Positions 19,120 through 29,303 of a DNA stretch of 62,090 bases are shown here, in pieces. Under the pieces are notes generated by a model. That model did not search any database and had not been told where the DNA came from. It saw nothing but the letters and a program-made list of their open reading frames with translations. Source of the DNA: Corynebacterium sp. HMSC29G08. GTDB lineage: Bacteria > Actinomycetota > Actinomycetes > Mycobacteriales > Mycobacteriaceae. Every line of letters begins with the position of its first letter. Position 1 is the stretch's first letter. Where the stretch lies: NCBI RefSeq assembly GCF_001806875.1, contig NZ_KV786272.1:1-62090 (forward strand), given 5' to 3'. The position numbers were made by a program, and so were the translations under genes.

Positions 19120-19673
19120 GGATATGTCTGCCTTTCAGAGACTATTTGATTTGGTGCCGCTAGCCAGCAATGCCGACGGCAGGAGCTGCACGGAATTTCT
19201 CCGAGGCTGGAGTGAATTCCTTGCAACACCCAAACCTGGATAGGTTCCTAGAGTTCTAGAGTTGTCCGGTTGGACAGCGATCCCTGCGGTTGCCGCACGG
19301 ACCCTCACGAGCGAGACATTCAGACACGGAGATGGAAATCCCAGCGTCCTCCATGCTTCCTCGGAGCCGATAACAATGTAACGCAGTTTTTCACTTAGAG
19401 AAAGTGACGTTCCAACTTTTAATTGGCCTCTTCTAACTAAGTTGTCTAACTTCCATCAGTCAAAGTCGCGGGACCGGCACTTTCATTCAGAGCCCATTAG
19501 GAAAACACTTCCCCAAACGCCTAAAACTCAAATCGTGAGTTTGCTCACATGGGCTACTTCCGGCCCCGCTGCCACCGAACACAAGATGCGCAAAGCAGAA
19601 TAAACAGCGACAATAAACCACGTCACACTGCTATAGTTGCCACCTTCAACTATTGATTTGCACCAACGGAAAC
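19120..19673. promoter_or_regulatory. 554-bp gene-free divergent region between pilin operon and NRPS
   Basis: No gene is seen here. The middle (19380-19460) is clearly AT-richer than its surroundings and includes TAACTAAGTTGTCTAACTT. It is the likely promoter region for the pilus operon, giving a long 5' leader. On the right, a TATAGT hexamer at 19633-19638 is a possible -10 box for the NRPS gene. No palindromic operator was convincingly identified. Confidence 0.4.
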
Positions 19674-22600
19674 ATGTCAGCAAACTCCCCTTCACAAACC
19701 CCTTCAAACTCCCCGGCCAAAGCCCCAGAGCCAGACCCGCCACACGGCGCGAACCTGCTGCGCGCCCACCTCGCCCCTGCGCCACGCACCCTGGTAGACA
19801 TCATCCGCGCCACCGCCGCTACCCACCCGGATGCCGCAGCGATTGATGACGGTGAGGTGCTCACCTACGCCGAACTCCTCACCGAGGTGGAGACCTGGGC
19901 CAGAGAATTCCAGGCACTCGGCATCGGCCGCGGCAGCCGCGTCGGCATCCGCGTGCGCTCCGGCACGCGCGACCTGTACGTCGCCATCCTGGCCACCCTG
20001 TTCGTCGGGGCCGCCTACGTTCCCGTCGACGCCGACGACCCCGAAGAGCGCGTCGCCTTGGTCTTTCGCGAAGCTAAGGTGGATGCGGTGTTTGGGGATG
20101 AGGGGTTGGAGATGGTGGGGGTGCGTGGGGGCGTCGATAAGCAAGAGCCCCTGCTTGACAGTGATGCCTGGATCATTTTCACCTCCGGCTCCACCGGAAC
20201 CCCCAAAGGCGTGGCCGTAACGCACCGCTCGGCAGCCGCCTTTGTGGACGCGGAGGCGCGCCTGTTCTGCCAGGACGAACCGCTAGGCCCCGATGACCGG
20301 GTGTTGGCCGGGCTGTCGGTCGCGTTCGACGCCTCCTGTGAGGAAATGTGGCTAGCCTGGCGAAACGGCGCGTGCCTGGTCCCGGCGCCGCGCTCACTGG
20401 TGCGCTCCGGCCAAGACCTGGGCCCCTGGCTGATCCGCCGCGACATCACCGTTGTCTCCACCGTGCCCACCCTGGCAGGACTCTGGCCCGCCGAAGCACT
20501 CGACCACGTGCGGCTTTTGATCGTGGGCGGCGAGGCCTGCTCCCAGGAGCTGGCCGACAGGCTTTCTCAAGGCCGCGAAATGTGGAACACCTACGGCCCA
20601 ACAGAGGCGACCGTGGTGGCCTCAGCCGCACGCCTCGAGCCGGGCAAACCGGTGACCATCGGCTGGGCGCTGAACGGCTGGGATCTAGCGGTTGCGGACG
20701 ATGGGCAATTAATCATCGGCGGAGTCGGCCTGGCGCGCTACCTGGACCCGGCCAAGGACGCGGAGAAATACGCTTCGTGGGGATCCGGTGATCTGCATTG
20801 GCCCAGGGCCTATCGCACCGGCGACCACGTGCGGGTAAGCGACGATGGCCTGGAGTTCATCGGGCGCGCCGACGACCAGGTCAAAATCGGCGGGCGCCGC
20901 ATCGAGCTGGGCGAGGTTGAGGCGCATGTAGCCGCGCTGGAAGGCGTGTACAACTCCGCGGTGGCCGTGCAAACGCTCGGCTCCGGCGACAAGGTGCTGG
21001 TGGCCTACGTCTCCCCTGAAGATGGGGTCTTACTGGATGTGGCGGCGCTGCGCGCGCAGTTGGCCGAGGTGATGCCAGCGGCGCTGGTGCCGCGAATGCA
21101 CGTGATGGACAAGCTGCCGATTCGCACCTCCGGCAAGGTGGATAAAACGGCGTTGCCCTGGCCGCTTCCGGCCACTGCGGCTACTGAGGGCCTTACCCCG
21201 ACGCAGCAGTGGATCGCCGGCCTGTGGGTTGAGGTGCTAGGTGTGGATGTTCCCGGCGCGGATGCGGATTTCTTTACCCTCGGCGGCACCTCGCTCGCGG
21301 CCGCCGCCCTGGTCACCAGGCTGCGCGAGCGCGTGCCCACGTTCGCGGTGCGCGACCTCTATGACCACCCCAGGCTTGGCGCGCTTGCCTTGCTTATCGA
21401 CGACCACGCCCCCTCAGCCCACGCCCCCCTTGCTAGTGTCACCCGCGAACGCTCTGTGCCCCCGGTTGGTATGGGGGTACGCCTGAGGCAGGCGGCGCTA
21501 CTGCTGCCTGTGCTCACCCTTCGGGCGGCAACACCCTTGGTGTGGTTCCTGCTGGCGTTCAGTCTGCTCTCCCCTGTCGCGCCTTTTGGCGTGTTGCTGG
21601 CGGCGTGGTTGCTGTTTTGCACCCCAGTGGGGCGGGTTCCTCTTGGTGCGTGGGGAGCGCGGTTTATCCGCGGGCGGGTGGAACCGGGTGTCTACCCGCG
21701 CGGTGGTTCGGTGCACCTGCGTATGTGGGCTGCAGAGAAGTGGCTGGCCGCCTCGGGCGCGCTGAACATTTCGGGCGCCCCGTTTTTCAAACTCATGGCG
21801 CGGATGATGGGCAACAAGGTAGCCAAAAATGTGGACTTCCAGACCCTGCCGCCGGTCTCAGGACTACTGACAGTAGAGTCGGGTGCCTCCGTGGAGCCGG
21901 GCGTAGACCTGTCCGGCTCCTGGCTGGATGGCGCGTCCTTCCACGTCGGCACAGTGTTTGTGGGTGCTGATGCCCGCATCGGGGCCCGCTCCACCCTCAT
22001 GGGCGGCACCGAGGTCCGGGCTGGCGCCCATGTGGAGGCGGGCTCCACCGTCACTGGAGTCAAACCGGTGAAGAAGGGCGCGCGCTGGGCGGGCTCGCCT
22101 GCCCGCAAGGTGGGCAAGTCCGGCAAGACGGCGGCGGTGTTCCCCGACCAGCGCCCGCCACGACGCGGCTACTGGGAGGTGCTGTACGCGCTGGCCGCAC
22201 TGCTGTTGGCGGCGCTACCGTTCGCGGCGGCGGTTGCCGGCGTGTGGGTTGGCGTTTTCCTGGTGGCCGGCGCTCGGCTGGGCTTGGTGGCCTCCGCTGC
22301 GGTCGGCGGGCTGGTGTACTTTACTGTCAGCCTACTGTTGACCTGGGTATTTGTGCGCCTCGCGCAGCTTGCGGTGCGGCCCGGCACCCACCCGGTGCGC
22401 TCGTGGCCGGGCCTTGGCCTGTGGATGGTGGTGCGCCTGCTGGATGACTCGATCTACCGCCACTTCCCCCTCTACGCCAGCCTGCTCACCCCACTGTGGT
22501 TCCGCTCGCTGGGCGCCACCGTAGGCAAAGGTGCGGAAATCTCCACTGCGGTTATGGTGCCCAAGTTAAGTTGCGTCCGCGACTCCGCCTTTCTTGCCGA

Positions 22601-23582
22601 CGACACCCTCCTCGGCCCCTACGAACTCTCCGGCGGCTGGATCCACAGCGCCCCGACCACCGTGGGCCGGCGCGCTTTCCTAGGCAACTCCGGCATCGTC
22701 GCCCCGGGCAGGAAATTGGCGAAGAAATCACTGGTGGCGGTGCTGTCCTCAGCCCCCAGGAAGTCGAAGCCGGAATCTAACTGGTGGGGGTCGCCGCCGG
22801 AGCGGATGCGCAGAGTAGCAGTGGCTGCCGAGGGCGGCGGCGCCGCAACCTTCCAACCCACCTTCGCCATGAAGGCGCGCCGCGGGTTCGTAGAAACCCT
22901 GCGGCTGCTGGCGCCCGCGGTGCACGGCATGCTGTACGCCCTGTTCGCCCTTGTGGTGGCAAGCGTGTTGGACCTGCTCGGGTCGTGGGGTCTCGACGGT
23001 GCTGGGTTACTGGGCGGTGCTGGGTTGCTTGTGGTGGTGTTGCTGCTTGGCGGCGTGGTGTGGATGGCTGTCGGTGCGGTGGCGCTGCTGGTCACTGTGC
23101 TGTTCAAGTGGATGCTGGTGCGACGCCACCAGGCTGGCGAGCACCCCCTGTACTCCTGGTTCGTCTGGCTCAACGAGCTGCAGGACCAGTTCGTGGAGGT
23201 GATCGCTGCGCCGTGGTTCTTTAACTGGGCCGGCGGGTCCGGCGTCATGAACGTTGCGCTGCGGATGCTTGGGGTGAAGGTGGGCCGCGGCGCCTGGATC
23301 GAGTCCTACTGGTTCCCCGAAACCGACCTGTGCACGGTCGGCGCCGGCGCGACGGTGGGGCCCGGCACCGTGGTGCAGACCCACCTGTTCCAGGACCGCG
23401 TCATGTCGCTGGATGCCGTCACGGTGGGGGCCGGCGCCACCTTGGGGCTCAACTCGGTCATCCTGCCGGGCGCCACGATTGAGGCGGGCGCCACCGTCGG
23501 CCCAGGCTCATTGGTTATGCGCGGCGATACCATCCCCGCAAACACCCAATGGCAAGGCAACCCAGTAGAACCCGTGCGCTAG
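19674..23582 (+). CDS. single-module NRPS of the Pls/PosA type (A-PCP-membrane acyltransferase-like tail)
   Basis: A 1302-residue enzyme. The adenylation domain (about 35-500) has TSGSTGTPKG at about 170-179, FDASCEE with the Asp that binds an amino-acid amino group, and DDQVKIGGRRIELGEVEA. A carrier domain has GGTSLAA with the phosphopantetheine Ser near residue 540. No condensation or thioesterase domain is present. The rest alternates pairs of membrane segments with three left-handed beta-helix (hexapeptide-repeat) blocks, ending in ILPGATIEAGATVGPGSLVM. This is the layout of epsilon-poly-L-lysine synthetase (Pls, about 1319 residues) and TIGR02353 proteins. A Pls-like enzyme would make an amino-acid homopolymer at the membrane; product and substrate are unknown. 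The ATG at 19674 is chosen over an upstream TTG. Confidence 0.88.
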   Translation: MSANSPSQTPSNSPAKAPEPDPPHGANLLRAHLAPAPRTLVDIIRATAATHPDAAAIDDGEVLTYAELLTEVETWAREFQALGIGRGSRVGIRVRSGTRDLYVAILATLFVGAAYVPVDADDPEERVALVFREAKVDAVFGDEGLEMVGVRGGVDKQEPLLDSDAWIIFTSGSTGTPKGVAVTHRSAAAFVDAEARLFCQDEPLGPDDRVLAGLSVAFDASCEEMWLAWRNGACLVPAPRSLVRSGQDLGPWLIRRDITVVSTVPTLAGLWPAEALDHVRLLIVGGEACSQELADRLSQGREMWNTYGPTEATVVASAARLEPGKPVTIGWALNGWDLAVADDGQLIIGGVGLARYLDPAKDAEKYASWGSGDLHWPRAYRTGDHVRVSDDGLEFIGRADDQVKIGGRRIELGEVEAHVAALEGVYNSAVAVQTLGSGDKVLVAYVSPEDGVLLDVAALRAQLAEVMPAALVPRMHVMDKLPIRTSGKVDKTALPWPLPATAATEGLTPTQQWIAGLWVEVLGVDVPGADADFFTLGGTSLAAAALVTRLRERVPTFAVRDLYDHPRLGALALLIDDHAPSAHAPLASVTRERSVPPVGMGVRLRQAALLLPVLTLRAATPLVWFLLAFSLLSPVAPFGVLLAAWLLFCTPVGRVPLGAWGARFIRGRVEPGVYPRGGSVHLRMWAAEKWLAASGALNISGAPFFKLMARMMGNKVAKNVDFQTLPPVSGLLTVESGASVEPGVDLSGSWLDGASFHVGTVFVGADARIGARSTLMGGTEVRAGAHVEAGSTVTGVKPVKKGARWAGSPARKVGKSGKTAAVFPDQRPPRRGYWEVLYALAALLLAALPFAAAVAGVWVGVFLVAGARLGLVASAAVGGLVYFTVSLLLTWVFVRLAQLAVRPGTHPVRSWPGLGLWMVVRLLDDSIYRHFPLYASLLTPLWFRSLGATVGKGAEISTAVMVPKLSCVRDSAFLADDTLLGPYELSGGWIHSAPTTVGRRAFLGNSGIVAPGRKLAKKSLVAVLSSAPRKSKPESNWWGSPPERMRRVAVAAEGGGAATFQPTFAMKARRGFVETLRLLAPAVHGMLYALFALVVASVLDLLGSWGLDGAGLLGGAGLLVVVLLLGGVVWMAVGAVALLVTVLFKWMLVRRHQAGEHPLYSWFVWLNELQDQFVEVIAAPWFFNWAGGSGVMNVALRMLGVKVGRGAWIESYWFPETDLCTVGAGATVGPGTVVQTHLFQDRVMSLDAVTVGAGATLGLNSVILPGATIEAGATVGPGSLVMRGDTIPANTQWQGNPVEPVR

Positions 23583-23707
23583 CCGCTTCCGGCCAGGCTG
23601 GGCTGGGTTGCTGGGTTGCCAGGTTGGGCTGCTGGGGTGTTGGGTTGCTGGGTGGGCAAGCTGGATGTCCAGGCTGGGGTACTGGCCAAGCTGGGTTGCC
23701 CGCGGTT
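23583..23707. repeat. low-complexity CTGGGTTG repeat between convergent genes
   Basis: Irregular repeats of CTGGGTTGC, AGGCTGGG and CAAGCTGG fill the gap between the NRPS stop and the stop of the HNH gene. The strand is G/T-rich. No clean terminator hairpin was found. Confidence 0.5.
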
Positions 23708-25261
23708 TTAGAACGGCGGGCCGTCTGAAGCTTCCTGTGTCTCAGGGAACAACACCGGGTCGGGCGGCACCCCACCGGGCGGCGTCCCACTTGCGGGCAC
23801 CCCACCTGCGGGCACCCTTGGTTTTCGGTGCCGCAACTTATACCCCGCCGATTCGGTATGGCCCGTGGTTTGGTTGACTCGGAGTGGTGAGCCGTCACAG
23901 TATTGGACCCCGACGTCCCCGGTTTCCGGACAGCGTTCCACGTGGCGGCGTCCATCTCTGCCGTCCCGGTGGTCATTATTTTGCCGGTGGTGCGTGCGGC
24001 ACAGGCCGATGAGGTTGCTGAGGTCAGTGTCTCCACCCTGACAGTGCGCCACGATGTGGTGGATTTCAAGTTCACCGACTGGGCGGGTGCAGCCTTCCCA
24101 GGCGCACACCCCTTGGATGGCGAGCATGGCGATGCGCTGGTGGACGTCGGCAAGCCTGGTCCTTCCTAGCGACACCGGCACGCCCGTCACCCTGTCCAAC
24201 TGGAGAATGAAGTCATCCGCGCCGCCCACGCCCAGGCGCACTAGCTCAAGGCAGTTCAGGTCAATGCCAGTGTTGGTTTGGAACGTGGCGGTGTGGTCAG
24301 CGTCCGCGAGATCATCCATGGTCATGGACAGAATCAACGACGCCGCACCCTTGCGGTCCTTGTTCTTGTACTTCTCCCAGTTCTGGAGGATGTTCACAAA
24401 TTCGTCGTGAAGCCGGTGCCATGGCATCCGCGGGTCTGTAACCCCGGCGGCGTTGAGTTCTTTCTCATTGGGAAGGTTCTTATTCGTCGGCAACCCGGCC
24501 TGCAGCTGTGCTTTGAACAGCGCAGCGAAAGCAGCCGTGGTGTCGATGGCGATTGTGTGAACCCCGGTCGAGCGATTCTCACTGAATCGCACGGCGCGCT
24601 GGTCCCACGCTGCGTTCGGGTCGGATGTTTTGTGCTTCCGGTTCGCACGGCTCACCAGGTTGTCCACGTACTTGCGCAGGTCCTCCGGCGGGCGGATCGC
24701 TGCCTCAGCCATGGCCTTCTCCAGGATGCCGGCGCGCTCACACTGAGCGGCCTCGATGAGGTTCTTGAGTGCGCGGTCAATGATTCTCGCCTTCTCGTCG
24801 CTCACCTGGCGGGCACTGGAGCGCGCCCGGGCCTTCTTGCCAGCATCTCCCCCAAGGTCCCCCTCATTATCTCCCCCAGCATCCGACGGAAAATCGAAGC
24901 CCTCGGGCCCAGCGTCGGACGACTCCTCCCCATCATCGTCCCCAGGCGGGGGTTCCGGCGGCGCAAACAAGTCTTTGCCACGACGCAGGCGCGAAAACGC
25001 CTCCGCACCCGACAGCCCCAACACCTGCTTCAAATATTCCGAGGCATACGGGGAACCGACAACCCGGCCAGCACCGTCACGCTCGCATATATAGGCGAAT
25101 ATCGCGTCTAGAAAAGCCTTGCCTGCAAACGCTTTCTCCACACGCTCCAGTGCCGCGTGAACTTCATCAAAGTGAACAAGGTTAGGGTCCTCAAGATGCG
25201 CAACAAGACCAGATAGACCTGCTTCGATTGAATCAGCATAAGCCTGCAACAGGTGCGTCAT
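23708..25261 (-). CDS. HNH endonuclease domain protein (DUF222/13E12-type)
   Basis: A 517-residue protein with an N-terminal and central helical DUF222-like region and a C-terminal HNH nuclease motif. The motif has a CAWEGCTRP zinc-knuckle pair, ELEIHHIVAHCQGGDTD, then NLIGLCRTHHRQNND. A disordered Gly/Pro-rich tail follows (VPAGGVPASGTPPGGVPP). AAGGGGG six bases upstream supports the ATG at 25261. Genes of this family are numerous and mobile in actinobacteria and often occur as several divergent copies; their role is not established. There is no partner gene on either side. Confidence 0.88.
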   Translation of the reverse strand: MTHLLQAYADSIEAGLSGLVAHLEDPNLVHFDEVHAALERVEKAFAGKAFLDAIFAYICERDGAGRVVGSPYASEYLKQVLGLSGAEAFSRLRRGKDLFAPPEPPPGDDDGEESSDAGPEGFDFPSDAGGDNEGDLGGDAGKKARARSSARQVSDEKARIIDRALKNLIEAAQCERAGILEKAMAEAAIRPPEDLRKYVDNLVSRANRKHKTSDPNAAWDQRAVRFSENRSTGVHTIAIDTTAAFAALFKAQLQAGLPTNKNLPNEKELNAAGVTDPRMPWHRLHDEFVNILQNWEKYKNKDRKGAASLILSMTMDDLADADHTATFQTNTGIDLNCLELVRLGVGGADDFILQLDRVTGVPVSLGRTRLADVHQRIAMLAIQGVCAWEGCTRPVGELEIHHIVAHCQGGDTDLSNLIGLCRTHHRQNNDHRDGRDGRRHVERCPETGDVGVQYCDGSPLRVNQTTGHTESAGYKLRHRKPRVPAGGVPASGTPPGGVPPDPVLFPETQEASDGPPF

Positions 25262-25403
25262 GAGAACCCCCTTTCATCACTATTGGAATACCACTAACAG
25301 TAAAACATACCCACCCCACAGTCAAGAGTTTTCCAAAACTTTTTCAAATCTTTTTGCGACCCCGTTAGAGCGCTTTCAGGCCCCAATACAACTCCCAAAA
25401 CAA

Positions 25404-25449
25404 CCCCAAAAACATCGCCCTCCCCCAGCACAAGGGCAAGGAGAGGGCG
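25404..25449 (-). terminator. intrinsic terminator of ppk2
   Basis: On the minus strand, shortly after the ppk2 stop, an arm CGCCCTC pairs with GAGGGCG around a loop of about 20 bases. It is followed by GATGTTTTTGG. The remaining gap up to the HNH start (25262-25403) is AT-rich and holds no gene. Confidence 0.6.
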
Positions 25450-25464
25450 GTTGGACGCTAGACC

Positions 25465-26373
25465 TTAGTCACCAATCTGGTCGCGGCCGCGCTTCACAAT
25501 CAGCGGGTCCGGCTGGCCAACGAGCTCATGGTCTTTGTTGGTGTATTCAAACTTGGACAGGATGTAGCGCATCGCGTTGATGCGGGCGCGCTTCTTGTCG
25601 TTGGATTTGATGGTGATCCACGGCGACTCATCCGTATCGGTGTAGCGGAAGGTCTCCTCCTTGGCGCGCGTGTAGTCGTCCCAACGATCCAGCGATGCCA
25701 GGTCCATCGGCGACAGCTTCCATTGACGCACCGGGTCTACCTGACGGATGGCGAAGCGGGTGCGCTGCTCACGCTGCGTTACGGAGAACCAGAACTTGGT
25801 AAGCGAAATGCCGGAGCCGAGGATCATATTCTCCAGCATGGGCACCTCACGGAGGAATTCCGCGTGCTGCGACTCGGTGCAGAAGCCCATGACACGCTCC
25901 ACGCCGGAACGGTTGTACCAAGAGCGGTCAAAGAACACGATCTCGCCTGCCGCAGGGAAGTGCTCAATGTAGCGCTGGAAGTACCAGGAGGTGCTTTCGC
26001 GTGGCGACGGCTTCTCCAACGCCACCGTCCTCGCCCCACGCGGATTCAGGTGCTCGTTAAAGCGCTTGATCGTGCCGCCCTTACCGGCTGCGTCACGGCC
26101 TTCGAAGATGATGATGTGACGCTGCCCCGTATCCTTAGTCCAGTTCTGCCACTTCAGCAGCTCAATCTGGAGGGCACGCTTCAGGTCTTCGTATTCATCG
26201 CGGCTCATACGCTCGTCGTACGGGTATTGTTCGCGCCACGTGTCAATCGGGGTTCCGTCCGGCTTCAGCAGCACCGGATCATCTTCATCCGAGTCGTCTA
26301 CGACCCATCCCTCGGTCGCAGCAAGGTCGATCATCGGCAGTTCGTCGTCTTTGTGGTCAGCCATACCTACCAT
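25465..26373 (-). CDS. ppk2: polyphosphate kinase 2
   Basis: Transfers phosphate between polyphosphate and nucleotides, mainly making GTP or ATP from polyphosphate. The protein of about 302 residues has Walker A FEGRDAAGKGG, the lid region LEKPSPRESTSWYFQR and Walker B IVFFDRSWYNRSGVE, all diagnostic of PPK2. AAAGGGG six bases upstream supports the ATG at 26373; a second ATG at 26364 is possible. It lies directly downstream of porH-porA on the same strand but is separated from them by a terminator. As I recall, C. glutamicum has the same neighbourhood. Confidence 0.94.
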   Translation of the reverse strand: MVGMADHKDDELPMIDLAATEGWVVDDSDEDDPVLLKPDGTPIDTWREQYPYDERMSRDEYEDLKRALQIELLKWQNWTKDTGQRHIIIFEGRDAAGKGGTIKRFNEHLNPRGARTVALEKPSPRESTSWYFQRYIEHFPAAGEIVFFDRSWYNRSGVERVMGFCTESQHAEFLREVPMLENMILGSGISLTKFWFSVTQREQRTRFAIRQVDPVRQWKLSPMDLASLDRWDDYTRAKEETFRYTDTDESPWITIKSNDKKRARINAMRYILSKFEYTNKDHELVGQPDPLIVKRGRDQIGD

Positions 26374-26425
26374 CCTATTCCCCTTTGACACACACCGCTT
26401 TGCTACATGCCGCCTGAACACCAAA

Positions 26426-26461
26426 AACGGGCCCCACCGCGTCTGCGGTAAAGCCCGTTAA
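26426..26461 (-). terminator. intrinsic terminator after porA
   Basis: On the minus strand AACGGGC...ACCGC pairs with GCGGT...GCCCGTT, followed by TTTTGG. It lies 15 bases after the porA stop and separates the abundant porin mRNA from ppk2. Confidence 0.75.
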
Positions 26462-26475
26462 AGTTCGGGGAGATC

Positions 26476-26616
26476 TTAAGCGATCAGACCGATCAGGTTA
26501 GCTACGTCGCCAGCCATACTGCCGAGGGACTTCAGCATGTTGATCAGAGCACCGGTGATGGTGGCGCCGCCGGAAAGCGCAGTCCAGTTATTGATTACGG
26601 TTGCAAAGTTTTCCAT
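26476..26616 (-). CDS. porA: outer-membrane (mycomembrane) channel peptide PorA
   Basis: A 46-residue peptide, MENFATVINNWTALSGGATI at the start and ANLIGLIA at the end. It keeps the MEN start, a central LSG and the (A/D)NLIGL C-terminus of known corynebacterial PorA. PorA and PorH together form the main cation-selective channel of the mycolate outer membrane. It has no signal peptide, as is usual for these proteins. AAAGG eight bases upstream serves the ATG at 26616. It is downstream of porH in the same operon (37 bases apart) and is followed by a terminator. Its small size means most ORF callers miss it. Confidence 0.88.
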   Translation of the reverse strand: MENFATVINNWTALSGGATITGALINMLKSLGSMAGDVANLIGLIA

Positions 26617-26653
26617 GATGATTGCCTTTTTCTATTGAAGGAGCGGAGTTTTC

Positions 26654-26830
26654 TTACTTGGTCTTCTTCGGCAGCTGGAGCGCAGCCTTGGTGTTGTCAG
26701 CGCCCTGCTTGCTGAAAGCGCCGAAGTAGCTGAAGAACTTCGGCAGCTCCTGCAACAGGTTAGCGGTGCTCTTGCCAAAGGTGGCGAAATCCTTCAGGGA
26801 CTTCTGCAGAGACTTAAGATCGAAAGGCAT
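26654..26830 (-). CDS. porH: outer-membrane (mycomembrane) channel peptide PorH
   Basis: A 58-residue acidic/amphipathic peptide starting MPFDLKSLQKSLKDFATFGK, resembling corynebacterial PorH (LK.(S/T)L.DFATLGK-type start). It forms hetero-oligomeric channels with PorA and is often O-mycoloylated on Ser. AAGGGG six bases upstream supports the ATG at 26830 over a longer reading frame to 26896. Its position between groEL2 and porA matches the C. glutamicum arrangement I recall. The 26831-27288 stretch upstream is AT-rich and must hold its promoter. Confidence 0.88.
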   Translation of the reverse strand: MPFDLKSLQKSLKDFATFGKSTANLLQELPKFFSYFGAFSKQGADNTKAALQLPKKTK

Positions 26831-27288
26831 TGCTTTCCCCTTTTCGAGTAGGTAGGTGCCAGTGTTTGTCTGGCAAATCTTGACATGTACTGACACCCAG
26901 TGGGCGTCACGGATTCATCTTGCCACAAGGTTCGTGACCGTCAAGAGGATTCGTTGAAATAATCTGAACGGCACACAGACACCTGCCAGACAATGCCCGT
27001 TTACCCAACATTAACTCCACCTAAAAAATGCTATTTACCTGCGCGGACAGAACCCTTTAAGTGAACTCGTATTTAAGAGTTTTGCGCAGCACGTAACTAT
27101 TTTTAATTGTCTACCGATGTATAGAAACCCGAATAATTTTCACCACCTGAATGGTTTACACCAATTAGGGGGTAGTGGCCTGAGGCGCTGTACTCGCGAG
27201 CGCCGAACTGAGCACCCAGGATCGCGCAACCCGACACCCACACAACACCAACCCGACACCCACCGGGCACCCAAAGCCCCGCCACAGA

Positions 27289-27358
27289 GTTTGTAGCTAC
27301 CCACACTCGGCTACCAACCGGTTTTCGCGTTGATAGCCGGGTGTAACCAGCTACAAAC
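27289..27358. repeat. interspersed palindromic element, family I, copy C
   Basis: A diverged copy: GTTTGTAGCTACC on the left is mirrored by GTAACCAGCTACAAAC on the right, with the same inner CGGCTACCAA...CGTTGATAGCC segment as the copies at 5719 and 8641. It lies beyond the groEL2 terminator. The rest of 26831-27443 has no gene that I can support. Confidence 0.7.
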
Positions 27359-27443
27359 AGCGACATGTGCGCCGAATGTGCGCCGAAATGGGTGCCGAAG
27401 CGTCCCGGGGAGCGTCGGCAAGCAACGAAGCCCCAAGCAAAGC

Positions 27444-27468
27444 AAAAAGCCCGCACAAGGCGGGCTTC
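27444..27468 (-). terminator. intrinsic terminator of groEL2
   Basis: On the minus strand AAGCCCGC and GCGGGCTT pair across a 5-base loop and are followed directly by a T run. It begins 22 bases after the groEL2 stop codon. Confidence 0.85.
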
Positions 27469-27489
27469 AAGCGTCAAACAGGCGGGCGT

Positions 27490-29208
<1,719 letters not shown>

Positions 29209-29231
29209 TCAAACTTTTTGTTAGCACTTTG

Positions 29232-29258
29232 TTAGCACTTGCCATGCGCGAGTGCTAG
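29232..29258. promoter_or_regulatory. CIRCE operator 1 (HrcA site)
   Basis: TTAGCACTT, nine bases, GAGTGCTAG: a close match to the CIRCE consensus TTAGCACTC-N9-GAGTGCTAA. It lies about 105 bases upstream of the groEL2 start. An extra half-site TTAGCACTT occurs at 29221-29229. Confidence 0.92.
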
Positions 29259-29267
29259 GTCCCATTT

Positions 29268-29294
29268 TTAGCACTCTGACATAGCGAGTGCAAG
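29268..29294. promoter_or_regulatory. CIRCE operator 2 (HrcA site)
   Basis: TTAGCACTC, nine bases, GAGTGCAAG. It is spaced 36 bases (start to start) from operator 1 and ends 9 bases from the stop-proximal end of the nuclease gene. The pair implies strong HrcA repression of groEL2. Confidence 0.9.
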
Positions 29295-29303
29295 GTCGGC
29301 GGG

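Noticed and set aside
20133..20142. GVDKQ(K) considered as a conserved peptide motif in the NRPS and ABC ATPase
   Set aside because: The same DNA word is read as LID or SIS in other genes, so the common signal is in the DNA.
27103..27477. 124-codon frame upstream of porH considered as a gene
   Set aside because: It runs through the groEL2 terminator and the palindromic element, has no ribosome-binding site, and its composition is not protein-like.
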